From assembly GCA_011389655.1 (NCBI GenBank), contig JAABTX010000001.1, positions 1-64,000 on the forward strand: a stretch of 64,000 bases of DNA, in the 5' to 3' direction. Every line of letters starts with the position of its first letter. Positions within the stretch are counted from its first letter, which is position 1. A model generated the notes under the pieces. It did no database searches and was not told the DNA's origin. It saw nothing but the letters and a program-made list of their open reading frames with translations. The position numbers and the translations under genes were made by a program. The stretch comes from Thioalkalivibrio sp. (GTDB lineage Bacteria; Pseudomonadota; Gammaproteobacteria; Ectothiorhodospirales; Ectothiorhodospiraceae). This document shows, piece by piece, positions 1 through 7,873 of the stretch.

Positions 1-429
1 ATCCCTGAGTGTTGCATAGATTGCTGAGCTGCGGAGCCACCTTCGGTCGCCATCGTTACCGGATGCGATGGGTGTCCGTGCGGAGGCCCGGGCTTGGTCG
101 GGCAACCGACCGGGAACCGGCGAGGAGGCCGGCGACGGACGGCCGGTCGGGTGGGCGGGATGTATCCTGTTTGTTCATTCCATGCCGAACCCGTCCTTGC
201 GGCGGAGGACGAACCGCTGTTTGCTGATGTGGCGGCCACCAACAGGGTCATTGTTTTCGATGTCGATCAAGCAACGCCTGCGGCGCCGGGATTGGACCGG
301 AGGACATTCCTCCGGTACCGGCATTGTGCCGCTCCGGAGTCTTCACGATCCTTTCGGGCCCTGTCATCCGGGGGAATCGCGGACGGCGCGACGCCGCGTC
401 CGGGGCGGCCATGACTGCGGGGCGGCAGG
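1..429. other. No gene recognised at the left edge
   Basis: Several short open frames overlap here on both strands, but none gives a recognisable domain or has a convincing ribosome-binding site, and their translations are arginine-rich in the way GC-rich shadow frames usually are. The stretch probably holds the leader and promoter of the gene that starts at 430. I could not define a promoter with confidence. Confidence 0.4.
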
Positions 430-2673
430 GTGACCGGCAGAAGACGGCGTGCCCGCTGGCTCACGCTGCTCCACGTCGGCAACCTCGGACTGCTCGGCGT
501 GCTGCTCCTGCACCAGGCCCATCTGCATCTTGCCCATCCCGGCTATGAATCCGTGCATGTTTCCCAGGTTCAGGAGATCCGGCAGCGGGTGGACGGACGC
601 AGCGAATTCCGCTTCGCGGTCGTGGGTAACGTGAACAACTCGGTCCGGGTGTTCCGTGATCAGGTCGTGCCGCGTCTGAACGCCGGTCCCTATGACTTCG
701 TGGTCTCCGCCGGTAATGCCGTCAGCGGCGGACAGGAAGAGAACTATCGGACCGTCCACCGGCTGTTCAATGCCCTGGATGCTCCTTACGTGCTGACATT
801 CGGCCAGAACGAGCACGATGATTTCGGAAGCTTCCGCTTTTACGAGCAGTTCGGCCCCTATTTCTTCTCCTTCGTGGCCGGCGATGTGCACTTCCTCTTC
901 CTCGATGGCACCGGCAAGAGCTCCCTGTCCTGGCAGCTGGACTGGGTCGAGCGCGAGCTGTCCGGCTCCTCGGCATCGCGCCGCCTCGTCTTCATCGGCC
1001 TGCCCGTTCACCGGAAGCTCCCGGAGACACCGGTCTTCGAGTCGGAACACTACCTCGATGCACCGGCCTTCCGCGACGCACTGGTCGGGCTCTTCGAACG
1101 TCACGGCGTCGACGTGGTGTTTTCGTCCAACCTGACCCTCTTCTCGCAGCTCGAGCGCAATGGCGTCCGGTATGTAACGACCGGCGGGGCCGGGGGGCTG
1201 ATCGTCGACAGCGAATCGAGCTTCCATCACTTCGTCGACGTGGGGATTTCCGCCGACGGCATCACCATTGAGCCGATCCGCCTGGACCTGCACCTGCCTG
1301 CCTGGCAACGCAGGCTGGATGGTCTCTGGAACGCGATCTACTCGTTCTTCTATGTCAGCTACACCCGCTTCCTGCTGCTCGTCAGTGCACTCGTGCTGCT
1401 CGCGCTGTACCTGCATCGCCTGCTGGTCGAGGATCGCGATTACTATCCGGACTTCGACGTTGACCCCGCCCCGTACCAGGGACGTTCGCTGCGTGTCGGC
1501 ATGTATTCCAACAACTACTTCCCCTTCGTCTCCGGCGTGACGGTTTCCGTGGAGCGGCTGCGCCGCGGTCTGGACGCGCTTGGCGATCGGGTCCTGCTGA
1601 TCGTGCCCCGGTATTCCGACCCATGCGTGGACGATGGGGACATCGAGCGTGCGCCGACATTGATGGCCTTCGGCGAGCAGGGCGAGTTCCCGCTGTCGAA
1701 TCCCCTGCGCGCGCGGCTGGGAGCCCGCCTGAGGGCCTTCGGTCCCGACGTGATCCATGTGCACCATCCGTTCTGGCTCGGTTCATTGGGGCTGTTCATG
1801 GGACGGCGATTGAAGATACCGGTGGTGTATACCTACCACACGCGACTGGAGCACTATGCTCACTTTGTACCGCTGCCGGGCCTGCTGTTCCGGAATCTGA
1901 TCTCGCATTACCTGATCCGGCGTTTTGCAAACAAGTGCCAGGGAATCGTGGTGCCGACCAGCTCCGCGGAGGAGTACCTGCGCGTGATCGGCGTCAGCAC
2001 CAAGACCCTGGTGCAGCCGACCGGGATCGACTTCGATCGTTATCAGCAGGTGGAGGAAGGCAGCGTGGCGAGGCTCCGTGCCAGACTCGGCATCGCGGGC
2101 GGCGAGACGGTGCTGGTGAGTGTCTCGCGACTCAGCGCCGAAAAGAACATCGAATTCATGCTCGAATCACTGGCCGGCCTCGTGTCGCGCGGAACAACGG
2201 CCTTTCGGCTCGTGCTGATTGGTGACGGGCCGGCCCGGCCACGGCTGATCCGGTTGATCGAAGATCTTGATCTTGCCGGCCGGGTGGTGCTGGCCGGTTC
2301 CGTGCCTCCGGAAGAAATGCCCCGCCATTACCGCCTCGGCGACGTCTTTGTGTTCGCTTCCAAGTCCGAGACCCAGGGCATGGTGATCCTGGAGGCGATG
2401 TCGGCCGGATTGCCTGTGGTGGCCGTGCGTTCCAGCGGTATCGCGGACGCCGTGATCGACGGAAAGAACGGCTTCAAGACGCCCGAGGATCACGACGCCT
2501 GGGCTACGCGGGTGCAATCGCTGATAGAGGACATCGAACTTCGGACCCGTTTGGGCGTTCGGGCCCGGGCGTTCGCCAGGGCCCATGACACCGCGTCCTT
2601 TGCCCGAAACATCCATGATTTCTACGCGTTGCTGCTGGCCCAGTACCATGCAGGCCGCCGGCAGGCCCACTAG
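430..2673 (+). CDS. Degenerate metallophosphoesterase domain fused through a membrane segment to a GT4 glycosyltransferase
   Basis: 747 residues, GTG start. Residues about 11-30 form a signal anchor. Residues about 60-290 have the calcineurin-like phosphoesterase fold, but the metal-binding signatures are altered: GD is GN at 66-67, GDxV is GN at 95-96, GNH is GQNEHD at 125-130, and GHxH is SSNLT at 232-236. A strong transmembrane helix lies at about 305-332. From about 352 a GT4 transferase follows, starting RVGMYSNNYFPFVSGV and carrying the EX7E motif at E647 and E655. The N-terminal domain should therefore lie outside the inner membrane and the transferase in the cytoplasm. GT4 enzymes of this type move sugars from nucleotide-sugars to lipids or glycans; the acceptor is unknown. 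The phosphoesterase half looks inactive and may be a binding or scaffold domain. Its stop overlaps the convergent TVP38-type gene by 4 bases. Confidence 0.85.
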   Translation: MTGRRRRARWLTLLHVGNLGLLGVLLLHQAHLHLAHPGYESVHVSQVQEIRQRVDGRSEFRFAVVGNVNNSVRVFRDQVVPRLNAGPYDFVVSAGNAVSGGQEENYRTVHRLFNALDAPYVLTFGQNEHDDFGSFRFYEQFGPYFFSFVAGDVHFLFLDGTGKSSLSWQLDWVERELSGSSASRRLVFIGLPVHRKLPETPVFESEHYLDAPAFRDALVGLFERHGVDVVFSSNLTLFSQLERNGVRYVTTGGAGGLIVDSESSFHHFVDVGISADGITIEPIRLDLHLPAWQRRLDGLWNAIYSFFYVSYTRFLLLVSALVLLALYLHRLLVEDRDYYPDFDVDPAPYQGRSLRVGMYSNNYFPFVSGVTVSVERLRRGLDALGDRVLLIVPRYSDPCVDDGDIERAPTLMAFGEQGEFPLSNPLRARLGARLRAFGPDVIHVHHPFWLGSLGLFMGRRLKIPVVYTYHTRLEHYAHFVPLPGLLFRNLISHYLIRRFANKCQGIVVPTSSAEEYLRVIGVSTKTLVQPTGIDFDRYQQVEEGSVARLRARLGIAGGETVLVSVSRLSAEKNIEFMLESLAGLVSRGTTAFRLVLIGDGPARPRLIRLIEDLDLAGRVVLAGSVPPEEMPRHYRLGDVFVFASKSETQGMVILEAMSAGLPVVAVRSSGIADAVIDGKNGFKTPEDHDAWATRVQSLIEDIELRTRLGVRARAFARAHDTASFARNIHDFYALLLAQYHAGRRQAH

Positions 2674-3350
2674 CGCCGGTTGCCGAGCTTCCTGCCGTAG
2701 TTGCGCAGGCCAAGGAGGAGACCGATCGCTGCGGCCAGGCCCGCGAGTGCCCAGAACAACTCCTCGCGGCTGGCCGCGAAGATCAGCGCGCCAAGCTGGC
2801 TGCCCAGCAGCGTCACCGCGGCGAGTCCCGGTACGATGCCCAGAGTGGATCCGATCATGTAGTCACGAAAACGCAGGTGGAACGCTCCCGCCAGCATGTT
2901 TGTGACCGTGAACGGAGCCACTGGCAGGAGGTTGATCCACGTCATGGTGCAGATGCCGCGGCGTATGAAGAGACGCGAGAGTCTCTGCAAGCGCCGTCCG
3001 CCGTAGACCACGACGGCTTCACGACCGAGTCGGCGGCCAATCCAGTAGGAAACGACCGACGAGGTCAGGGTGCCGAGGGTGGCGTAGAAGAACCCCCAGG
3101 TCGGACCGAACAGCAATGCCGTCAGGACCACCATCAGGGTCAGCGGAAACATCATCAGCAGGGCGGCCGCGTAGGCTGCCATGATCCCGGGGACAAGCCA
3201 GGGGTTGTCGCGCCAGTCGGCAACGGACGCAAACCATCCCCGGAGGTTGTCGACGGTCAATACCTGCTCGATTGCGAGCCACTGCCACAGCAGTCCGAGT
3301 GCAAGCAAGATGACCGCCGCACCAAGCACGTTTACCAGTGGACGTGACAT
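2670..3350 (-). CDS. TVP38/TMEM64 (DedA-like, SNARE-associated) membrane protein
   Basis: 226 residues from the ATG that opens MSRPLVNVLG; a longer frame runs to 3635, but the extension is arginine-rich and has no family similarity. The protein has an N-terminal helix (VLGAAVILLALGLLWQW), then several hydrophobic segments, and the family core FGPTWGFFYATLGTLTSS followed by YWIGRRLGRE. Members of this family are inner-membrane proteins, some linked to lipid scrambling or transport; no substrate can be assigned here. It converges with the phosphoesterase/glycosyltransferase fusion and their stop codons overlap. A functional link through envelope lipids or glycans is possible but unproven. Confidence 0.8.
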   Translation of the reverse strand: MSRPLVNVLGAAVILLALGLLWQWLAIEQVLTVDNLRGWFASVADWRDNPWLVPGIMAAYAAALLMMFPLTLMVVLTALLFGPTWGFFYATLGTLTSSVVSYWIGRRLGREAVVVYGGRRLQRLSRLFIRRGICTMTWINLLPVAPFTVTNMLAGAFHLRFRDYMIGSTLGIVPGLAAVTLLGSQLGALIFAASREELFWALAGLAAAIGLLLGLRNYGRKLGNRR

Positions 3351-3637
3351 CGGACGCTCCGGCCAGCGATGAAAAGAGGCCTGTGAGGCGGCTCGGTTCG
3401 GCGCCCTCCGTCGCCGATGCGGCGCTGCACGGAAGATCACCATAAATACCAAGGATGCCGCAGCCGCCACGACCTTGTCACGATACCGCAATGTGATCGG
3501 TGCAAATGAGGGAGGCTTCGAACGGACGGATCCATCGATGTTTCTTCGACCCGTCGGTTGCGGTCTCGAATGGACTATGATCTGCGCAGGCGCGGCCTCA
3601 CCCTGGCGGCGATTCCTGTGATCCAAAGGAGGCAACG

Positions 3638-3925
3638 ATGAGCGATCGAGACGCGTACGTGGAGAAGATGAAGGCGAGGATCGACCAGTGGAACGCCGAC
3701 CTGGCCCAGCTCGAGGCCCGTTCGCGCGAGGCCGAGGCGGATATGCGGGCGAAATACGACGAGCAGATCAAGGAGCTGCGGGAAGATCGGGAGCGCGCTG
3801 AGGAGCGGTTGAAGGAGCTTCAGCAGGCCAGCGAGGATTCCTGGAAGCGCTTGCGCGACGGCATGGAGTCGGCCTGGGACGAGATGGCCAAGGCGTTCCG
3901 GGAGGCCTGGGAACGCTTCCGTTGA
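3638..3925 (+). CDS. Small charged coiled-coil protein, copy 1
   Basis: 95 residues, almost entirely helical and heptad-like, rich in E, K, R and A, with no signal peptide and no cysteine. It opens MSDRDAYVEKMKARIDQWN and ends with a conserved SEDSWKRLRDGMESAWDEM block. The start is fixed by a near-perfect Shine-Dalgarno AAAGGAGG five bases upstream. It is paralogous to the gene at 10656-10943: both are 95 residues and by my alignment about 65 positions are identical. Similar small proteins are, from memory, annotated in other genomes as sll1863-family stress response proteins; I could not verify that. Likely a cytoplasmic stress-induced or structural protein; no catalytic motif is visible. 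Confidence 0.75.
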   Translation: MSDRDAYVEKMKARIDQWNADLAQLEARSREAEADMRAKYDEQIKELREDRERAEERLKELQQASEDSWKRLRDGMESAWDEMAKAFREAWERFR

Positions 3926-4213
3926 GATGACGCTGTTTGACCCGGGTCGCCATGGCCCGCATGGGATCATTCCGACCGGGAAGGAAGCCTGAGGCGGGAG
4001 CGGGCGGGGCGGCCGCAGGATGGAAATGCGCGCGCCGGATCGATAGCCTGAACCCAATGGTGCATCACGGTGCGCGGCTGGTTCCGACCCGTGTGCCACC
4101 ACTGGCCTGCGGCACCGCGGGGTAGGGCGCGAAACGGCTTGTGCCCACCATCGGCCACGGCATCCTGGCCGGCGCCGGCAGGTTCGCGAACGACGACCGT
4201 CACGGGAGGGCAC

Positions 4214-5005
4214 ATGTGGTTGCGGGTCAGTTGCAGGCTTGAAATGGCGTTCGATGTCCCGAGCCCGATGATCCTGCTCCTGCGTCCACGGAGCGATTCG
4301 AGACAGTGGGTCGCGCGCGACTACTATGCGGTCTGGCCGCCCCTGCCGATCCACGAATACACGGACATCTACGGCAACCGGTGCCAGCGCCTGCTGAGCC
4401 CGGCGGGTCGGTTTCAGCTGGAGGTGTCCTCGGATGTCCATGTTGCCCCGGGGATCGAGCGGCGGCCGGGTGCGCCGTTCGTCGAGGTGCAGGAACTGCC
4501 CGTGGACGTCCTCACCTGCCTGGCGCCGAGCCGCTATTGCGAGTCCGATCGGCTCGGCGGACTGGCGACCCGGATTGCGGGCCGACGCCGCCCCGGATAC
4601 GAGCAGGTGCAGGCCATCACGGAGTGGATCCACAGGACGCTGGAATATCGCACCAACTCGCATCCGGTCCCGATCTCCGCGGAGGAGGTGCTGGAACGGG
4701 GTCACGGAGTGTGCCGGGACTTCGCTCATGTGGGCATCGCGCTTTGCCGCAGCCTGAGCATCCCTGCACGGATCACCGTTGGCTACCTCCACCGCCTGGA
4801 GCCGATGGATTTGCATGCCTGGTTCGAGGCCTTTCTGGATGGCGAGTGGTACGTCTTCGACCCCACGCGGGCCACGCTGAGTGGTGGGCGGGTCTGTCTG
4901 GCCCATGGCCGGGACGCGGCCGATGTGCCGGTCTTCACGCAATTCGGTCCGCCGGTGTTCCCGACGCGGATGGATGTGACCGTGGATGAGGTCCCGGGAC
5001 CGTGA
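4214..5005 (+). CDS. Transglutaminase-like cysteine protease family protein
   Basis: 263 residues, starting at ATG (MWLRVSC) behind a GGGAGGG site. The N-terminal half is a beta-rich region typical of bacterial transglutaminase-like proteins. The catalytic triad is intact: C167 in GHGVCRDFAH, H201 in DLHAWFEAF and D216 in VFDPTRA. There is no signal peptide, so it is probably cytoplasmic. Family members cleave or crosslink peptide bonds; in bacteria many are peptidases of unknown target, and some sit beside ATP-grasp/alpha-E peptide-synthesis genes. An ATP-grasp gene does follow on the same strand, but it has its own promoter and the alpha-E partner is absent, so a shared pathway is only a suggestion. 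A longer frame back to 4070 is unlikely to be coding. Confidence 0.8.
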   Translation: MWLRVSCRLEMAFDVPSPMILLLRPRSDSRQWVARDYYAVWPPLPIHEYTDIYGNRCQRLLSPAGRFQLEVSSDVHVAPGIERRPGAPFVEVQELPVDVLTCLAPSRYCESDRLGGLATRIAGRRRPGYEQVQAITEWIHRTLEYRTNSHPVPISAEEVLERGHGVCRDFAHVGIALCRSLSIPARITVGYLHRLEPMDLHAWFEAFLDGEWYVFDPTRATLSGGRVCLAHGRDAADVPVFTQFGPPVFPTRMDVTVDEVPGP

Positions 5006-5041
5006 GACTGCGGGGCCTGGCCGCCGGAGGCCTCTGCGCCG

Positions 5042-5102
5042 GGGATCGCCACGTCCCGCCACGCTGCGCTGGCGGCTAAAGGCTGCGCGCCTGGCGGTGA
5101 CG
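5042..5102 (-). repeat. Dispersed 61-bp repeat, copy 1
   Basis: The reverse complement of this segment matches 52744-52804 at about 50 of 61 positions. The shared core is GCAGCGTGGCGGGAC and the conserved left part contains AGCCTTTAG. It resembles the degenerate ends of REP- or MITE-like intergenic repeats common in proteobacteria; that class assignment is inference. Confidence 0.6.
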
Positions 5103-5257
5103 GCGCCGATCCGCATGTTCGGGGCCGCGGAGCCTTCGTGCCCATCGGGACTCGCCTTGCGCGTCGGTTCGCTGCCGGTGGCCACGCCGAAAGGGCGTAT
5201 TCTTACCTATTTACAAAATTGCAAAATTCGGGTTTCCAAGTGGAAGCTCGTGATCCC

Positions 5258-5286
5258 GTTACAGCCATACCCAGTCATACTATAAT
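5258..5286 (+). promoter_or_regulatory. Sigma-70-type promoter for the ATP-grasp gene
   Basis: GTTACA at 5258-5263 (4 of 6 to consensus) is followed after 17 bases by a perfect TATAAT at 5281-5286, in a locally AT-rich stretch. It lies about 110 bases before the GTG start at 5396, giving a leader of roughly 100 bases. Confidence 0.6.
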
Positions 5287-5395
5287 AGAGGAAAACGGAG
5301 CCTCGGCTGGCGCGCAATGCGGTCCGGCCGGTGTTTATCGTGCCGTGCCCGGGGACGATCCGTTGCCATCCGACATCATCCACTCAGGAGTCGAT

Positions 5396-6721
5396 GTGTC
5401 AAAGAACATTTTCATTATCGGGGCCGACTGGTTCAACATGCAGAAGGTCAGAAAGGTCGAGATTGATGCCGAGTTCAAACTCCACGAACTCCTCAGTTTC
5501 GACGAAGTAAAGGGAAAGGGTTTCTATCCGGTAGAGGAGTGTCTCGCGAAGGCAAAGGAGCGTCTTCAGGAATTCGACGGTTCAATCGATGCGATCATCG
5601 GCTACTGGGACTTTCCGGTGACCACCATTGTGCCGATCCTCTGCCGCGAGTACGGACTTCCCTCGCCGTCGCTTGAAAGCGTGCTGCGGTGCGAACACAA
5701 GTACTGGAGCCGGCTTGAGCAGCGCAAGGTGATCCCGGACATGACCCCGCGCTTCGACGTGGTGGATCCGTTCGACGATGCGGCGGTCAACGCCATCGAC
5801 GTGCCCTTCCCGTTCTGGATCAAGCCGGTCAAGGGGACGGATTCACTGCTCGCCTTCAAGGTGCGCAACCGCCGCGAACTGGATCACGCAATCGACCGGA
5901 TCCGGGCGCGGATCGACCGGATCGGGAGACCCTTCGACCAGATCCTCGCGCATGCGGATCTGCCCCCGGAAATCGCGGGCATCGGTGGCCACCACTGCAT
6001 CATCGAGGAGTCCGTTGGCGGTCGCCAGTGCACGATCGAGGGTTATGTCTTTGGCGGCGAGCCGCGGCATCACGGCATCATCGATTCGATCAACTACCCG
6101 AAGCGCTCATCCTTCCTTCGCTATCAGTATCCATCGATCCTGCCGAAGCGGGTCAAGAGCAGGATCAGTGAAGCGACGAACCGGCTCCTGCCACACCTGG
6201 GCTACGACAATGCCACCTATAACGTGGAGTATTTTTACCAGCCGAAGAGCGAGCAACTGACATTGCTGGAGATCAATCCCCGCCTGTCGCAATCACACGC
6301 CGACATGTTCGAAAAGGTGGATGGGGCATCCAATTTCCAGATCATGCTGGAACTGGCCCTGGGAAGGGAACCCGATTTCCCGTTGCGCCGCGGCCGTTAC
6401 GGTTGCGCGGCGAAGTTTCACGTGCGCGTGTTCGAGGATGGAATCGTCTCGCACGCGCCTGACGCCTCCGACATCCAGCGCATAGAGCAGGAGTTTCCCG
6501 AGACGCGGATCGAGCTCAAGGTCCGGCAGGGAACACGATTGTCGGAGATGCTGGAACAGGACAGCTACAGCTACGACATCGCCCATGTCCATACAGGCGC
6601 CCGCGACCGGAAGGCGCTGCTGGAAAAATACAATCACATCCTGGAGGCGCTGCACTTCGAGTTCGAGCCGGTGCCCGAGGAATCGGCCGAGGCCCCCGAG
6701 GTGATGGAGATCTCGGCCTGA
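5396..6721 (+). CDS. ATP-grasp domain ligase of unknown substrate
   Basis: 441 residues from a GTG start, chosen because CAGGAG lies five bases upstream and because the family-like sequence begins there (VSKNIFIIGADWFNMQKV). ATP-grasp features include the lysine-containing strand FWIKPVKGTDSLLAFKV, the acidic strand QCTIEGYVFGGE and the metal-binding segment LLEINPRLSQSHADMF. ATP-grasp ligases join a carboxylate, activated as acyl-phosphate, to an amine or thiol. No biotin carboxylase partner, peptide precursor or amino-acid donor gene lies nearby, so the substrate is unknown. It has its own promoter and seems monocistronic. The upstream transglutaminase-like gene may or may not be related. 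Confidence 0.8.
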   Translation: MSKNIFIIGADWFNMQKVRKVEIDAEFKLHELLSFDEVKGKGFYPVEECLAKAKERLQEFDGSIDAIIGYWDFPVTTIVPILCREYGLPSPSLESVLRCEHKYWSRLEQRKVIPDMTPRFDVVDPFDDAAVNAIDVPFPFWIKPVKGTDSLLAFKVRNRRELDHAIDRIRARIDRIGRPFDQILAHADLPPEIAGIGGHHCIIEESVGGRQCTIEGYVFGGEPRHHGIIDSINYPKRSSFLRYQYPSILPKRVKSRISEATNRLLPHLGYDNATYNVEYFYQPKSEQLTLLEINPRLSQSHADMFEKVDGASNFQIMLELALGREPDFPLRRGRYGCAAKFHVRVFEDGIVSHAPDASDIQRIEQEFPETRIELKVRQGTRLSEMLEQDSYSYDIAHVHTGARDRKALLEKYNHILEALHFEFEPVPEESAEAPEVMEISA

Positions 6722-6886
6722 GGTCGGGTGCCCGTGCAGAACGAGACAGCGAGCATGCGCGGCCCGACCTGTCTCGTCTCGGCGGGCAGGTACCGGCATG
6801 CCGGCAAGAATGATCATCGCGGCGGAGGCTGCCTCCGCAATATTGGAGCCCGTTCCATGTACGCGAGAGCGGGTCCTGCAGACGGA

Positions 6887-7636
6887 TCAATGATCCGAAT
6901 CCATGCGGCGGGCGATGTCGCTTGGCAGTTCCTGGTCATCCGTGAGTCCGCCGATGTATCGGCTCGAACGCGGCCGCAGGTCTTCGTCGAGGTCATAGAG
7001 GAGCGGGACTCCGACCGGGATTTCCACGTGAGGGATGACCTCGTCCGGGATCGCATCGAGCATCTTCACCATGCCCCGGATGGAGTTGCCGTGGGCGGAG
7101 ACCAGCGGCGTACGGCCCCTCTTCAGAGCCTGCATCACGGGGCCCTCCCAGGCCGGTTGCATGCGCGACACGGTATCCTGCAGGCTCTCGCCGCGGGGCA
7201 GCCGCTTCCGGGCGACCTCGGCATAGCGCGGATCGTGCCCGGGAAAACGGGGGTCCTCCAGATCCAGCTGGGGCGGCCGTACGTCCCAGGAGCGGCGCCA
7301 TGCGTGCACCTGCTCCTCGCCCGCCAGATCCGCCATCTCGCCCTTGTCGAAGCCCTGCAGCGCGCCGTAGTGGCGTTCGTTGAGACGCCAGTCGCGCACC
7401 ACTGGCAGCCAGGCGAGTTCCATCTCATCCAGGGCGATCCACAGGGTCCGGATCGCCCGGATCTGGACCGAGGTGAAGCACAGGTCGGGCGTCAGGGCCG
7501 CGGCCGTCAGCGCAGTGGCGGCATCGGCCGCCTGCTGCCTGCCGGTGTCGGTCAGGTCGACGTCGGTCCAGCCGGTGAAGAGGTTGGCACGGTTCCACGA
7601 GCTTTCTCCGTGCCGCAAAAGGATCAGTTGGGGCAT
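6887..7636 (-). CDS. gpmA: 2,3-bisphosphoglycerate-dependent phosphoglycerate mutase
   Basis: 249 residues, the usual length for the cofactor-dependent enzyme. It interconverts 3- and 2-phosphoglycerate in glycolysis and gluconeogenesis in the cytoplasm. The catalytic RHGES motif carries His9, and the family sequences NLFTGWTDVDLTDTG, LNERHYGALQGF and SAHGNSIRGMVKML are all present. The start at MPQLILLRHGE has a GGGAGG site just upstream; the frame extends further but without similarity. It is divergent from ftsH with about 240 bases between them. It fits with PpsA elsewhere in the window as part of a gluconeogenic supply to the glucan genes. Confidence 0.93.
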   Translation of the reverse strand: MPQLILLRHGESSWNRANLFTGWTDVDLTDTGRQQAADAATALTAAALTPDLCFTSVQIRAIRTLWIALDEMELAWLPVVRDWRLNERHYGALQGFDKGEMADLAGEEQVHAWRRSWDVRPPQLDLEDPRFPGHDPRYAEVARKRLPRGESLQDTVSRMQPAWEGPVMQALKRGRTPLVSAHGNSIRGMVKMLDAIPDEVIPHVEIPVGVPLLYDLDEDLRPRSSRYIGGLTDDQELPSDIARRMDSDH

Positions 7637-7873
7637 GGTGGGTTCCTCCCGTGGCTGGAAGCGCCGGGGACCGCCGGCTGTTGCCCGTTTCCGGGCCGTG
7701 GTCCGGTCCCTGCCGGTGGTGGGTATCCGCGCCATCCCCGCGCAGGCCGTTGCCGGCGACCGGACGGTCAGGCGGCCGCTGGTGCGGCGGAGCATGGAAC
7801 ATGATGAAGCGACGATTGACCTATCAGTATAGAGGCAATCATCGATCCGGTTCGGAGTAGGAGACGCGCGAGG

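Larger units (their letters stand above)
5006..5395. other. Intergenic stretch with a dispersed-repeat copy and an AT-rich promoter region
   Basis: The first 100 bases are GC-rich and include a 61-base repeat copy (5042-5102). From about 5195 the composition changes sharply to AT-rich and leads into a sigma-70-like promoter near 5258-5286. No gene is seen, although the frame of the downstream ATP-grasp gene stays open across this region. Confidence 0.6.

Noticed and set aside
1..429. Short overlapping open frames at the left edge
   Set aside because: No ribosome-binding site or domain; composition is that of non-coding frames.
5206..5226. Possible third copy of the 34-bp element (TTACCTATTTACAAAATTGC)
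   Set aside because: Only scattered letters match; the CCTAGG core and block order are absent.
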